This document shows, in pieces, positions 57,802-64,000 of a DNA stretch of 64,000 bases. The notes under the pieces were generated by a model that ran no database searches, was not told the DNA's origin, and saw only the letters and a list, made by a program, of their open reading frames with translations. Origin of the DNA: Sphingobacteriia bacterium RIFOXYC2_FULL_35_18 (lineage in GTDB: Bacteria > Bacteroidota > Bacteroidia > Chitinophagales > Chitinophagaceae); contig MIAG01000009.1 in assembly GCA_001829005.1 (NCBI GenBank), positions 279,560 to 343,559 of the forward strand, written 5' to 3'. The position numbers were made by a program, and so were the translations under genes. Each line of letters starts with the position of its first letter. The stretch's first letter is position 1.

Positions 57802-57884
57802 TTAGTCCTCTGGGGTTGAAAAATTCTCCACTACAATCCCTTTTCAAGGTCTTAAATGTGGAGAATTTTTCCCCAGAGGACTAA
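57802..57884. repeat. Conserved-loop hairpin repeat, copy A
   Basis: Long inverted repeat: 57802-57831 pairs with 57858-57884 (27 paired bases, small bulge; arms include AGTCCTCTGGGG and GAAAAATTCTCCAC). The 26-base loop contains TACAATCC and GTCTTAAATG, the same core found in the loops of the other copies here and at 62.8 kb, although the arm sequence is unrelated to theirs. It follows the photolyase gene by 7 bases and could also end its transcript. Confidence 0.8.
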
Positions 57885-58093
57885 TTTAATCTATACTTCA
57901 TCGCAGCAACACTTTTTGTAGTTTTAAATGAGAAGATTTACATGCCATACAACAGTTCATAAATGCTTTCTCCTTGGTAATTTTTTTTGTAGGATTAAAT
58001 GCTCAGCAAAAATTTCCCCGCAGCTAACAATATAATAACCAGGCTTCAACGTAGCAGCATATAGAAGCCTTAAATGTTCAGTAATGAATGCTC
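57885..58093. repeat. Degenerate copies of the hairpin repeat
   Basis: Fragments of the family: TCGCAGCAACAC (57901-57912) with TTTTAAATGAGAAG (57922-57935); GGATTAAATGCTCAG (57993-58007); and AGGCTTC / GAAGCCT (58041-58047, 58064-58070) enclosing ACGTAGCAGC and followed by TTAAATGTTCAG. These have lost most arm complementarity. This is most of the 405-base gap between photolyase and the AraC-type gene; no gene is seen in it. Confidence 0.6.
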
Positions 58094-58156
58094 CAGGATA
58101 ACCTTTTCTGAGCATTTAAGACGTTTACGGATTGCAGCGAAGAAAAGGTTATCCTG
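58094..58156. repeat. Conserved-loop hairpin repeat, copy C
   Basis: Perfect 16-base arms, CAGGATAACCTTTTCT (58094-58109) and its complement (58141-58156), around a 31-base loop that starts GAGCATTTAAGAC and ends GGATTGCAGCGA. Read on the other strand the loop is TCGCTGCAATCC, six bases, GTCTTAAATGCTC, almost identical to copies D and E near 62.9 kb, while the arms differ. Confidence 0.85.
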
Positions 58157-58199
58157 AATAATTTGGTATCTTTTTTTAATTTTAGTTAAATAAGTATGC

Positions 58200-58760
58200 G
58201 TGAAACTCTATATTAAGAATATGGTTTGTGGCAGGTGCAAGTTGATTGTGAAATCCGAATTGGAGAATTTAGGAATTTCATTGAAGTCTATAGAATTGGG
58301 TGAAGTTGAAACAATCGAAAATATAAATGTTACCCAGAAAAAACAGATTGCTGAACTTTTATTGAGTTTTGGGTTTGAACTAATTGATGATAAAAGAGGA
58401 AAAACTATTGAGAAAATAAAAAATTTGATTAGAGAGTTGGTTCATCAAAAAGACAATGAGTTAGAAATGAATTTGTCTGACTATTTGAGCCAAAAATTGA
58501 ATACTGAGTATTCATCACTGAGTAATCTTTTTTCTGATGTGGAAGGGATTACCATCGAAAAATACTTTATTCTTCAAAAGATTGAAAGAGTAAAAGAACT
58601 TTTAATGTATGATGAAATGAGTCTAAGTGAGATAGCATATACATTGAATTATAGTAGTGTTGCCTATTTGAGTAATCAGTTTAAGAAAATTACTGGCTTA
58701 ACTCCCTCTCATTTCAAAAATTTAAAAATTAAGAAGCGATTTAATATAGATGAATTATAA
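58200..58760 (+). CDS. AraC-type regulator with N-terminal CxxC metal-binding segment
   Basis: 186 residues with a GTG start at 58200 (an ATG at residue 8 is possible). The N-terminus MVCGRC resembles half of an HMA copper-binding domain (about 1-65). The C-terminus (about 105-180) is an AraC double helix-turn-helix (MSLSEIAYTLNYSSVAYLSN, then FKKITGLTPSHFK). Short proteins of this make-up accompany copper and other metal genes in Bacteroidota. Probably senses Cu(I) through the Cys pair and controls the downstream genes. An inverted repeat lies 6 bases after its stop. Confidence 0.85.
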   Translation: MKLYIKNMVCGRCKLIVKSELENLGISLKSIELGEVETIENINVTQKKQIAELLLSFGFELIDDKRGKTIEKIKNLIRELVHQKDNELEMNLSDYLSQKLNTEYSSLSNLFSDVEGITIEKYFILQKIERVKELLMYDEMSLSEIAYTLNYSSVAYLSNQFKKITGLTPSHFKNLKIKKRFNIDEL

Positions 58761-58766
58761 TTTGGC

Positions 58767-58785
58767 ATTTGTAAATCTTACAAAT
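58767..58785 (+). promoter_or_regulatory. Candidate operator before the copper genes
   Basis: ATTTGTAA-ATC-TTACAAAT, a perfect 8-base inverted repeat, followed about 13 bases on by TCTACAAAGATA, which repeats the TACAAA half. Located 68 bases before ATG 58853, in the promoter region of the HMA-MauE gene, and a likely target of the AraC-type regulator just upstream. Confidence 0.5.
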
Positions 58786-58852
58786 CATATCTATAATTCT
58801 ACAAAGATATAAGGGCTGAACTGGCTGAATTTTGTATCATAAATTAAATACT

Positions 58853-59572
58853 ATGGTACATCAATATCAAATTACAGGAATGACCTGTGGAAACTGTGTT
58901 GCTAAAGTTAGATCTGCCTTGTTAATGGTTCCCTTTGTAACCGAAGTTGAAGTTTCTAAAGAATTGAGCTCAGCAACAATTACTATGGATAAGCATATTT
59001 CTTTAAATGTTTTCCAAAGCGCTTTAGATCCTAAATATCAAATTACAGCACTTAGCCATTCAGAAATGACTGAACAAGCCAAAAGTTGGTTTGAAACATA
59101 CAAGCCTGTTTTATTAATTTTTATTTACATAACTAGTTCAACATTATTAATTCAATTTACTAATTCAGTTTTTGATTGGATGCAATGGATGCAATATTTT
59201 ATGGCTGCTTTCTTTTTGGTGTTCTCTTTTTTTAAATTGTTAAATCTTAAAGGATTTGCAGAAAGCTATCAGATGTATGATATAGTAGCTAAACGTTTTA
59301 ATGGATGGGCATATATTTATCCTTTTATTGAATTAGCACTTGGCTTAGCTTTCTTGCTTAACTTTAACGTTGTTCTTACCAATTCAGTTACTTTCTTTGT
59401 AATGGGAATCAGTATCATTGGTGTATTGCAGTCTGTATTGAATAAAAAACAAATTCAGTGCGCTTGTTTAGGAGCAGTATTTAACTTACCAATGAGTACG
59501 ATTACTATTATTGAAGATTTATTAATGATTGGTATGAGTGTTTGGATGTTACTTTATCATTTTTACAATTAA
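58853..59572 (+). CDS. Heavy-metal-associated domain fused to MauE-like membrane domain
   Basis: 239 residues from ATG 58853. Residues 1-65 are an HMA copper-chaperone domain with GMTCGNC (Cys pair near 13 and 16). Residues 85-239 have four membrane helices and resemble MauE/DoxX-like domains; a further CAC lies near residue 203. A transmembrane copper or redox role is likely, such as metal transfer or disulfide handling. The DUF2911 gene follows after 9 bases. Confidence 0.8.
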   Translation: MVHQYQITGMTCGNCVAKVRSALLMVPFVTEVEVSKELSSATITMDKHISLNVFQSALDPKYQITALSHSEMTEQAKSWFETYKPVLLIFIYITSSTLLIQFTNSVFDWMQWMQYFMAAFFLVFSFFKLLNLKGFAESYQMYDIVAKRFNGWAYIYPFIELALGLAFLLNFNVVLTNSVTFFVMGISIIGVLQSVLNKKQIQCACLGAVFNLPMSTITIIEDLLMIGMSVWMLLYHFYN

Positions 59573-59581
59573 AAAAATCAT

Positions 59582-60136
59582 ATGCGTAGTTTATTATTTT
59601 TATTTTTTACTTTATTGATTACGATGAGTACGAATGCACAACACGAAAATCATCAGACTAGTGCTGATACAGTTGTGAAAGCAAAAAGTCCACGCCGCTC
59701 TGCAATGGCTCTTGTAGGGAAAAACCATGTCCATATTGATTATGGTTCACCAAGTGTTAGAGGAAGGAATATTTGGAATGGTTTAGTTGCTTATGGTCAG
59801 GTTTGGGCAACTGGTGCACATAAAGCTACTTGGATAGAATTTTCTAGTGATGTTCAAGTTGCTGGTAAACTTGTTCCAAAAGGTAAATATGGATTTTTCA
59901 CAATCCCTGGTAAGGAGGAGTGGGTGCTCATTTTAAGTAAAGATTGGGATATGCATTTGGCTGATGCCTATAAAGTAGAGAATGATATTATTCGTGTTAC
60001 TGTTAAGCCAATAGTGAACAAGGATATTACCGAATCTCTTACTTATAAAGTGGTAAGAACTTCAAGTGATAAAGGTAATATTGAAGTAAGTTGGGAGTTA
60101 CTAACGGTTATTCTGCCGTTTCAAAATGTTAAATAG
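59582..60136 (+). CDS. DUF2911 family exported protein
   Basis: 184 residues with a signal peptide (about 1-20, LLFLFFTLLITMSTNAQ). The DUF2911 core is clear: VHIDYGSPSVRGRNIW near 52, VWATGAHKATWIEFS near 78, KGKYGFFTIPG near 102. A small beta-sandwich secreted protein; the His-rich start of the mature chain (HENHQ) could bind metal. Function unknown. It lies between the HMA-MauE and multicopper oxidase genes, 8 bases before the latter, so belongs to the copper operon. Confidence 0.85.
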   Translation: MRSLLFLFFTLLITMSTNAQHENHQTSADTVVKAKSPRRSAMALVGKNHVHIDYGSPSVRGRNIWNGLVAYGQVWATGAHKATWIEFSSDVQVAGKLVPKGKYGFFTIPGKEEWVLILSKDWDMHLADAYKVENDIIRVTVKPIVNKDITESLTYKVVRTSSDKGNIEVSWELLTVILPFQNVK

Positions 60137-60144
60137 CCAGTAAC

Positions 60145-62319
60145 ATGAGGTCTACTTTTTTTTATTACTCGTATAAGTTAATTGTTAGCTTGTTGTTTGT
60201 TTTGATAACAACCTTGGTAGTAGCACAAAAAGTAGTTCGATATGAGTTGTATGTTAAAGATACCATTGTCAATTTTGCGAGTAAAGCAAAAAGAGCAATA
60301 GCTGTAAATGGGCAAATTCCAATGCCAACGCTTACATTTACTGAAGGCGATACTGCTGAAATAGTAGTTCATAATCTATTGAAAGAATCTACTTCACTTC
60401 ATTGGCATGGTTTGTTCTTGCCCAATAAAGAAGATGGTGTTCCATTTTTAACTCAGATGCCTATTGAACCTGGAAGTAAACATATATATCGCTTCCCCAT
60501 TATTCAAAATGGAACACATTGGTATCATAGTCATAGTGGATTACAGGAACAAATTGGTATGTATGGCTCTTTAATATTAAACAAGAGGGATTCTGATTCA
60601 AGCTTTAGAAAAGGGATTGATGATTTGCCTGCTATCCCAATCATATTGAGTGAGTGGACTAACTATAAGCCTGAAAATGTTCATCGATTGTTACACAATG
60701 CTTCTGATTGGTTTGCTGTTAAAAAGGGAACTACCCAAAGTTATGCTGAAGCAATTCGTGCCGGTCATTTTAAAACTAAACTTAACAATGAGTGGAAGAG
60801 AATGCTGGCAATGGACGTAAGCGATATTTATTATGATGCTGTACTGATAAATGGAAAAACCACAAGTAATCTGTCTTCATTTAAAGCCGGCGATAAAATA
60901 AGGTTTCGTATCTCAAATGGCGGCGCTTCTACTTACTTCTGGGTTAATTATGGGGGTGGTCCAATAACTGTGGTAGCCAATGATGGAAATGATGTAGTGC
61001 CTGTTGAAGTTGATCGATTGATTATTGGTGTATCTGAAACCTATGATATTTTAGTAACTATCCCAGTTGATGGAAATACTTACGAACTTTTGGTTACATC
61101 TGAAGACCGAATTAAATCTGCTTCAATTTTTTTGGGGTCAGGCAATAAAGTATTGGCCAATCCACTTGCAAAACTGAAATATTTTGAAGGAATGCAGATG
61201 ATGAATGATATGATGAAAATGAATGGTGACATGGATTTGATGGGAATGGACATGGGCATGCAAAAAATGGACATGAATTCAGTAATGTATGCAGAAGAAA
61301 ATGCGCTAAACACATTGAACTATACCAAACTGAAATCTCCAATCAAAACCAATTTTAGTTCAAATATTCCCAGAAAAGATCTGCATTTTGAATTAACAGG
61401 TAATATGAACCGGTATGTGTGGAGTATGGATAATAAAGTACTTGCTGAATCTGATAAAATTTTAATAAAAAAGGGTGAAGTTGTTCGAATTACTTTATAC
61501 AATAATTCAATGATGCGTCATCCTATGCATTTGCATGGACATGATTTTAGAATTATTAATGGGCAAGGCGATTATGCTCCATTGAAAAATGTGTTAGACA
61601 TTATGCCGATGGAAACCGACACCATCGAATTTGAAGCAAATACCGAAGGTGATTGGTTCTTTCATTGTCATATACTTTATCATATGATGGCAGGAATGAA
61701 TCGTGTTTTTAGTTATGATAAGCAAAATGATAACCCATTATTGCCAAATAAAAAATGGGCATATAAGCAATTACAGAAAGAGAGTAATCCCTTTCACTTA
61801 ATGGCACAAAACGATTTCGCAACCAATGGTAATGATGGGATGGCTATGATACAAAATACCAGATGGAGTATTTCTTCAGAATGGCGTTTAGGATATAGTG
61901 ATATGCATGGTTATGAAAGCGAAACTCATATTGGAAGATATATTGGTAGAATGCAATGGTTGATGCCTTTCATTGGGTTTGATTGGCGATACAGAAAACA
62001 AGGTATTCATGCAGTAGAACAAAATATTTTTGGGCAAAAAAATACAAAAGATGTTCGTGCCCAATTAAGTTTAGGTGTTGCTTACACTTTACCGATGTTG
62101 GTGACATTGCAAACTGAAGTATATCATACTGGATATTTGCGTATGCAACTTAAAAGAGAGGATATTCCTATATCAAAAAGAATTAGGGCCGCTTTTATGA
62201 TTAACTCCGATAAGGAATATATGTTGTCTACAAACTATATCCTTGCTAAAAATGCAGGTATACGCATACATTATGATAGTGATATGGGGTTTGGTATAGG
62301 TATTACTATGAACTATTAG
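60145..62319 (+). CDS. Multicopper oxidase with C-terminal CopB-like outer-membrane domain
   Basis: 724 residues, signal peptide about 1-28. Three cupredoxin domains with all four copper motifs: LHWHGLF near 86, HWYHSHSG near 129, HPMHLHGHDF near 461 and HCHILYHMMAGM near 507. A Met-rich loop (about 351-382, MQMMNDMMKMNG and more) matches CopA/CueO-type cuprous oxidases. After residue 545 there is a beta-strand-rich domain (WRLGYSDMHGYE, IGFDWRYRKQ, ending FGIGITMNY) like the barrel of CopB. In Proteobacteria CopA and CopB are separate genes, so this fuses oxidase and outer-membrane part. Detoxifies Cu(I) in the periplasm. Confidence 0.88.
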   Translation: MRSTFFYYSYKLIVSLLFVLITTLVVAQKVVRYELYVKDTIVNFASKAKRAIAVNGQIPMPTLTFTEGDTAEIVVHNLLKESTSLHWHGLFLPNKEDGVPFLTQMPIEPGSKHIYRFPIIQNGTHWYHSHSGLQEQIGMYGSLILNKRDSDSSFRKGIDDLPAIPIILSEWTNYKPENVHRLLHNASDWFAVKKGTTQSYAEAIRAGHFKTKLNNEWKRMLAMDVSDIYYDAVLINGKTTSNLSSFKAGDKIRFRISNGGASTYFWVNYGGGPITVVANDGNDVVPVEVDRLIIGVSETYDILVTIPVDGNTYELLVTSEDRIKSASIFLGSGNKVLANPLAKLKYFEGMQMMNDMMKMNGDMDLMGMDMGMQKMDMNSVMYAEENALNTLNYTKLKSPIKTNFSSNIPRKDLHFELTGNMNRYVWSMDNKVLAESDKILIKKGEVVRITLYNNSMMRHPMHLHGHDFRIINGQGDYAPLKNVLDIMPMETDTIEFEANTEGDWFFHCHILYHMMAGMNRVFSYDKQNDNPLLPNKKWAYKQLQKESNPFHLMAQNDFATNGNDGMAMIQNTRWSISSEWRLGYSDMHGYESETHIGRYIGRMQWLMPFIGFDWRYRKQGIHAVEQNIFGQKNTKDVRAQLSLGVAYTLPMLVTLQTEVYHTGYLRMQLKREDIPISKRIRAAFMINSDKEYMLSTNYILAKNAGIRIHYDSDMGFGIGITMNY

Positions 62320-62386
62320 TTGTACCTTGTAAACGCTTTTAGATATGTTTTGATTACGGCAATCACATTTATCTAAAACTTTATTT

Positions 62387-62782
62387 ATGAAATTGTTCAA
62401 TTACATCTTTGTATTGACACTGTTTGTTTCTCTTGCCGCTTGTGCCGCCACTGCTAAATTTCCCGTTTCAACTGTAGTACCTGCTGCTGAAATTACTGCG
62501 AAAAAAAGTACGGATGCCAATAAAAACAGTACGCTTGAAATTACTGCTAGAAATTTGGCGAGTCCAGATCGTTTAGTTCCCGCTGGAACCAATTACAGTA
62601 TTTGGGTGGTGTCGAAAGGGCAGGGTACAAAAAATGTTGGCCAACTATTAGTGAGTAATGGCGACAAAGCTACTTTTAAAACGACTACTGCGTTTGACTT
62701 TGATGAAGTGTTCATTACAGTTGAAAATCAAAGTGACTTAACGTATCCTACTGGCGTAGAAATTTCCAGAACTAAGTTTTAA
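62387..62782 (+). CDS. Small lipoprotein with RskA-like beta domain
   Basis: 131 residues with a lipoprotein signal (lipobox SLAAC, Cys at residue 19). The remainder is a beta-rich domain (about 45-131) containing TNYSIWVVSKGQGTKNVGQL and FDEVFITVENQ, which recall the extracytoplasmic domain of RskA-type anti-sigma factors (YxxW, xLGxL, FxITxE). No membrane helix other than the signal and no sigma-binding part. It follows the oxidase gene by 67 bases and precedes the second repeat cluster. Role unknown; perhaps an envelope stress or copper-linked lipoprotein. Confidence 0.7.
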   Translation: MKLFNYIFVLTLFVSLAACAATAKFPVSTVVPAAEITAKKSTDANKNSTLEITARNLASPDRLVPAGTNYSIWVVSKGQGTKNVGQLLVSNGDKATFKTTTAFDFDEVFITVENQSDLTYPTGVEISRTKF

Positions 62783-62788
62783 GTTAAC

Positions 62789-63020
62789 GCATGCATCAGC
62801 AAACATTTTTTCTACTCCAAGAAATATTCACGCCTTCGCTACAATCCGTTAACACGTATTAAATGCTCGGCGTGAATTTTCTTGAAGTATATATAACTAA
62901 TGATATTGCATGCGTCAGGAAAATTTTTTCTGAGCATTTAAGACTTCGAAGAAGGATTGCAGCGAAGAAAAAATGTTTGCTGATGCATGCTTAGTGTTAA
63001 TAGTTGTAGCGAAGGCGTGA
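62789..63020. repeat. Nested conserved-loop hairpin repeats, copies D and E
   Basis: Copy D: arms 62813-62834 and 62869-62888 around a 34-base loop with TTCGCTACAATCC and TTAAATGCTC. Copy E: arms 62908-62931 and 62966-62990 around a loop that is the same core in reverse (GAGCATTTAAGAC, GGATTGCAGCGA). The right arm of E also pairs perfectly, 25 of 25, with 62789-62813 on the far side of D, so D sits inside a larger inverted repeat. The left part of D (62828-62855) recurs inverted at 62994-63020. The whole 260-base gap between the lipoprotein gene and mqnD is filled by this structure. Confidence 0.85.
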
Positions 63021-63042
63021 TTTGTTCCAGACACATTAATAT

Positions 63043-63819
63043 TTAATTGTGCGTAAGTTTTTCAACTGCTTGTAATCCTTCGGTGCCGAGATCGAGCGAA
63101 AAATTATTTACGTAGAGGTTGATATGCTGCCTCATGACTTCTTCACTCATTTCTTGTGCGTGCTCGCTTACATAGGGTGCAACCGTTGGGTAATTCGCAA
63201 ATGCATATTCAATGCTTTGCTTTATTAATGCATCTACTTCTTGTATGATTGCTGGGTCGATGGTTTTTTTTGCAATGATTCCTCCGAGCGGAATGGGTAA
63301 TTGTTGTGTTTCTTCCCAATAGGCGCCGAGGTCTATAATTTTTTTCAATCCCTTTGCTTCGTAAGTAAAGCGGTTTTCATGTATGATCACACCTGAATCT
63401 ACTTCTCCATTCAAAACTGCGTTTTCTATCTCGTGAAATACTTTGAATACTTTTTTAGTAGCATTGGGATATGCCAGGCTAAATAATAAATGTGCAGTGG
63501 TATTTTCTCCTGGTATCGCGATGGTCATGTCATTTACCGAGTTGATGTTTCCAGGTCTTGTTATTAGCAGTGGTCCTACACCCTTGCCGAGTGCGCCTCC
63601 GCTATTTAATAGTTGGTATTGGTTTTGCACTTTATTCCAAACTCCATAACTGATTTTTGAAAAATCCATCTTGCCTTGTAATGCCCACTCATTCAGTGTT
63701 TGCACGTCTTCTAAAAATACTTCAAATGAGAGTCCCTTCGTGTCTATTTTACTATTCACTAAGGCATCAAAAATAAAAGTATCGTTAGGGCAGGGGGAGA
63801 ATGCCAGACTAAATTTCAT
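63043..63819 (-). CDS. mqnD: 1,4-dihydroxy-6-naphthoate synthase (menaquinone, futalosine route)
   Basis: 258 residues, periplasmic-binding-protein-like fold of the MqnA/MqnD family: LAFSPCPNDTFIFDAL at the start, MDFSKISYGVW, GGALGKGVGPLL and IPGENTTAHLL. Converts cyclic dehypoxanthinyl futalosine to 1,4-dihydroxy-6-naphthoate. GALGKGVGPL favours MqnD over MqnA. Follows the mqnB end by 6 bases. Confidence 0.92.
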   Translation of the reverse strand: MKFSLAFSPCPNDTFIFDALVNSKIDTKGLSFEVFLEDVQTLNEWALQGKMDFSKISYGVWNKVQNQYQLLNSGGALGKGVGPLLITRPGNINSVNDMTIAIPGENTTAHLLFSLAYPNATKKVFKVFHEIENAVLNGEVDSGVIIHENRFTYEAKGLKKIIDLGAYWEETQQLPIPLGGIIAKKTIDPAIIQEVDALIKQSIEYAFANYPTVAPYVSEHAQEMSEEVMRQHINLYVNNFSLDLGTEGLQAVEKLTHN

Positions 63820-63825
63820 AATGTC

Positions 63826-64000
63826 CTATTTCACGTTGTACAGCTTATCAACATATTCAAGCAATACTTTGTTGAGTCCTTCTATGCTCTCTTTCAATAA
63901 CCATTTGCTTTTATCGCGCTCTCCTACATAATTGGATATGGCCCTGATTTGTATAAAAGGAATACCTGTTTCTCTTCCTACATAATGCAGTGATGCTCCT
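63826..64000 (-). CDS. mqnB: Futalosine hydrolase, C-terminal end (partial)
   Basis: The gene runs off the window. The 57 codons present (minus strand) begin with GASLHYVGRETGIPFIQIR and include AISNYVGERDKSKW, the C-terminal block of futalosine hydrolase MqnB, a nucleosidase-fold enzyme that removes hypoxanthine from futalosine. The adjacent mqnD supports the call. Stop at 63826-63828. Confidence 0.85.
   Translation of the reverse strand, partial: GASLHYVGRETGIPFIQIRAISNYVGERDKSKWLLKESIEGLNKVLLEYVDKLYNVK

Noticed and set aside
57802..63020. Reading the hairpin repeats as integron attC sites or a CRISPR array
   Set aside because: No integrase or cas gene is present, copies are few and irregularly spaced in both orientations, there are no equal-length spacers, and the attC core (GTTRRRY) is not at the arm ends.

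Overview
The window looks like chromosome from an AT-rich member of the Bacteroidota, most likely family Chitinophagaceae. Three things suggest this: promoters of the Bacteroidota type (TTG, about 19 bases, TAnnTTTG) before several genes; gene types typical of the phylum (split atpD-atpC with a short epsilon subunit, DUF2795, DUF2911, double-glycine peptides with a C39-peptidase ABC exporter, futalosine-route menaquinone genes); and a division cluster without murF. Genus is not determinable by eye. No rRNA, tRNA, CRISPR array, transposase or phage gene was seen.

Layout. 1-4.8 kb: end of glpD, a glycerol-facilitator-like channel, an AI-2E family permease, a three-gene stress/envelope operon (YtxH, holin-like, unknown) and atpD-atpC. 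4.8-13 kb is accessory: a Fic AMP-transferase gene and an AAA ATPase/nuclease-like gene, each preceded by striking inverted repeats, then a bacteriocin-type locus (two double-glycine peptides, CPBP membrane protease, HlyD-like adaptor, C39-peptidase ABC exporter, small membrane protein). 13-16.5 kb: yqgE, an orphan histidine kinase and queA. 16.5-32.8 kb is the complete dcw cluster, mraZ to ftsZ, tightly packed with many start/stop overlaps, preceded by two perfect DnaA-box matches and closed by a strong terminator.

32.9-43.6 kb: a nucleotide-sugar-epimerase-like protein, an ABC-2 exporter pair and a probable exopolysaccharide locus: secreted GH5 glucanase, membrane histidine kinase, BcsB-like periplasmic protein, processive glycosyltransferase with an N-terminal MshEN-like domain, and a large polytopic membrane protein. 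43.6-57.8 kb is mostly housekeeping: a fused 3-hydroxyacyl-CoA dehydrogenase/enoyl-CoA hydratase, gatC, two LolD-type ATPases, cobalamin adenosyltransferase, DUF2795, SemiSWEET, fabI, recN, a TPR protein, a zinc-ribbon coiled-coil protein, a NIF3 protein, a class-IV aminotransferase and a photolyase.

57.8-63.0 kb is a copper-handling island: AraC-type regulator with an N-terminal CxxC metal-binding segment, HMA-MauE membrane protein, DUF2911 protein, multicopper oxidase fused to a CopB-like domain, and a small lipoprotein. It is bracketed by the only two clusters in the window of an unusual stem-loop repeat family whose loop is conserved while the stems differ completely. The window ends in mqnD and the start-less end of mqnB (menaquinone by the futalosine route).

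Most noteworthy for follow-up: the conserved-loop/variable-stem repeats flanking the copper island, the tandem 54-base operator-like repeats before the AAA ATPase gene, and the MshEN-glycosyltransferase exopolysaccharide locus.
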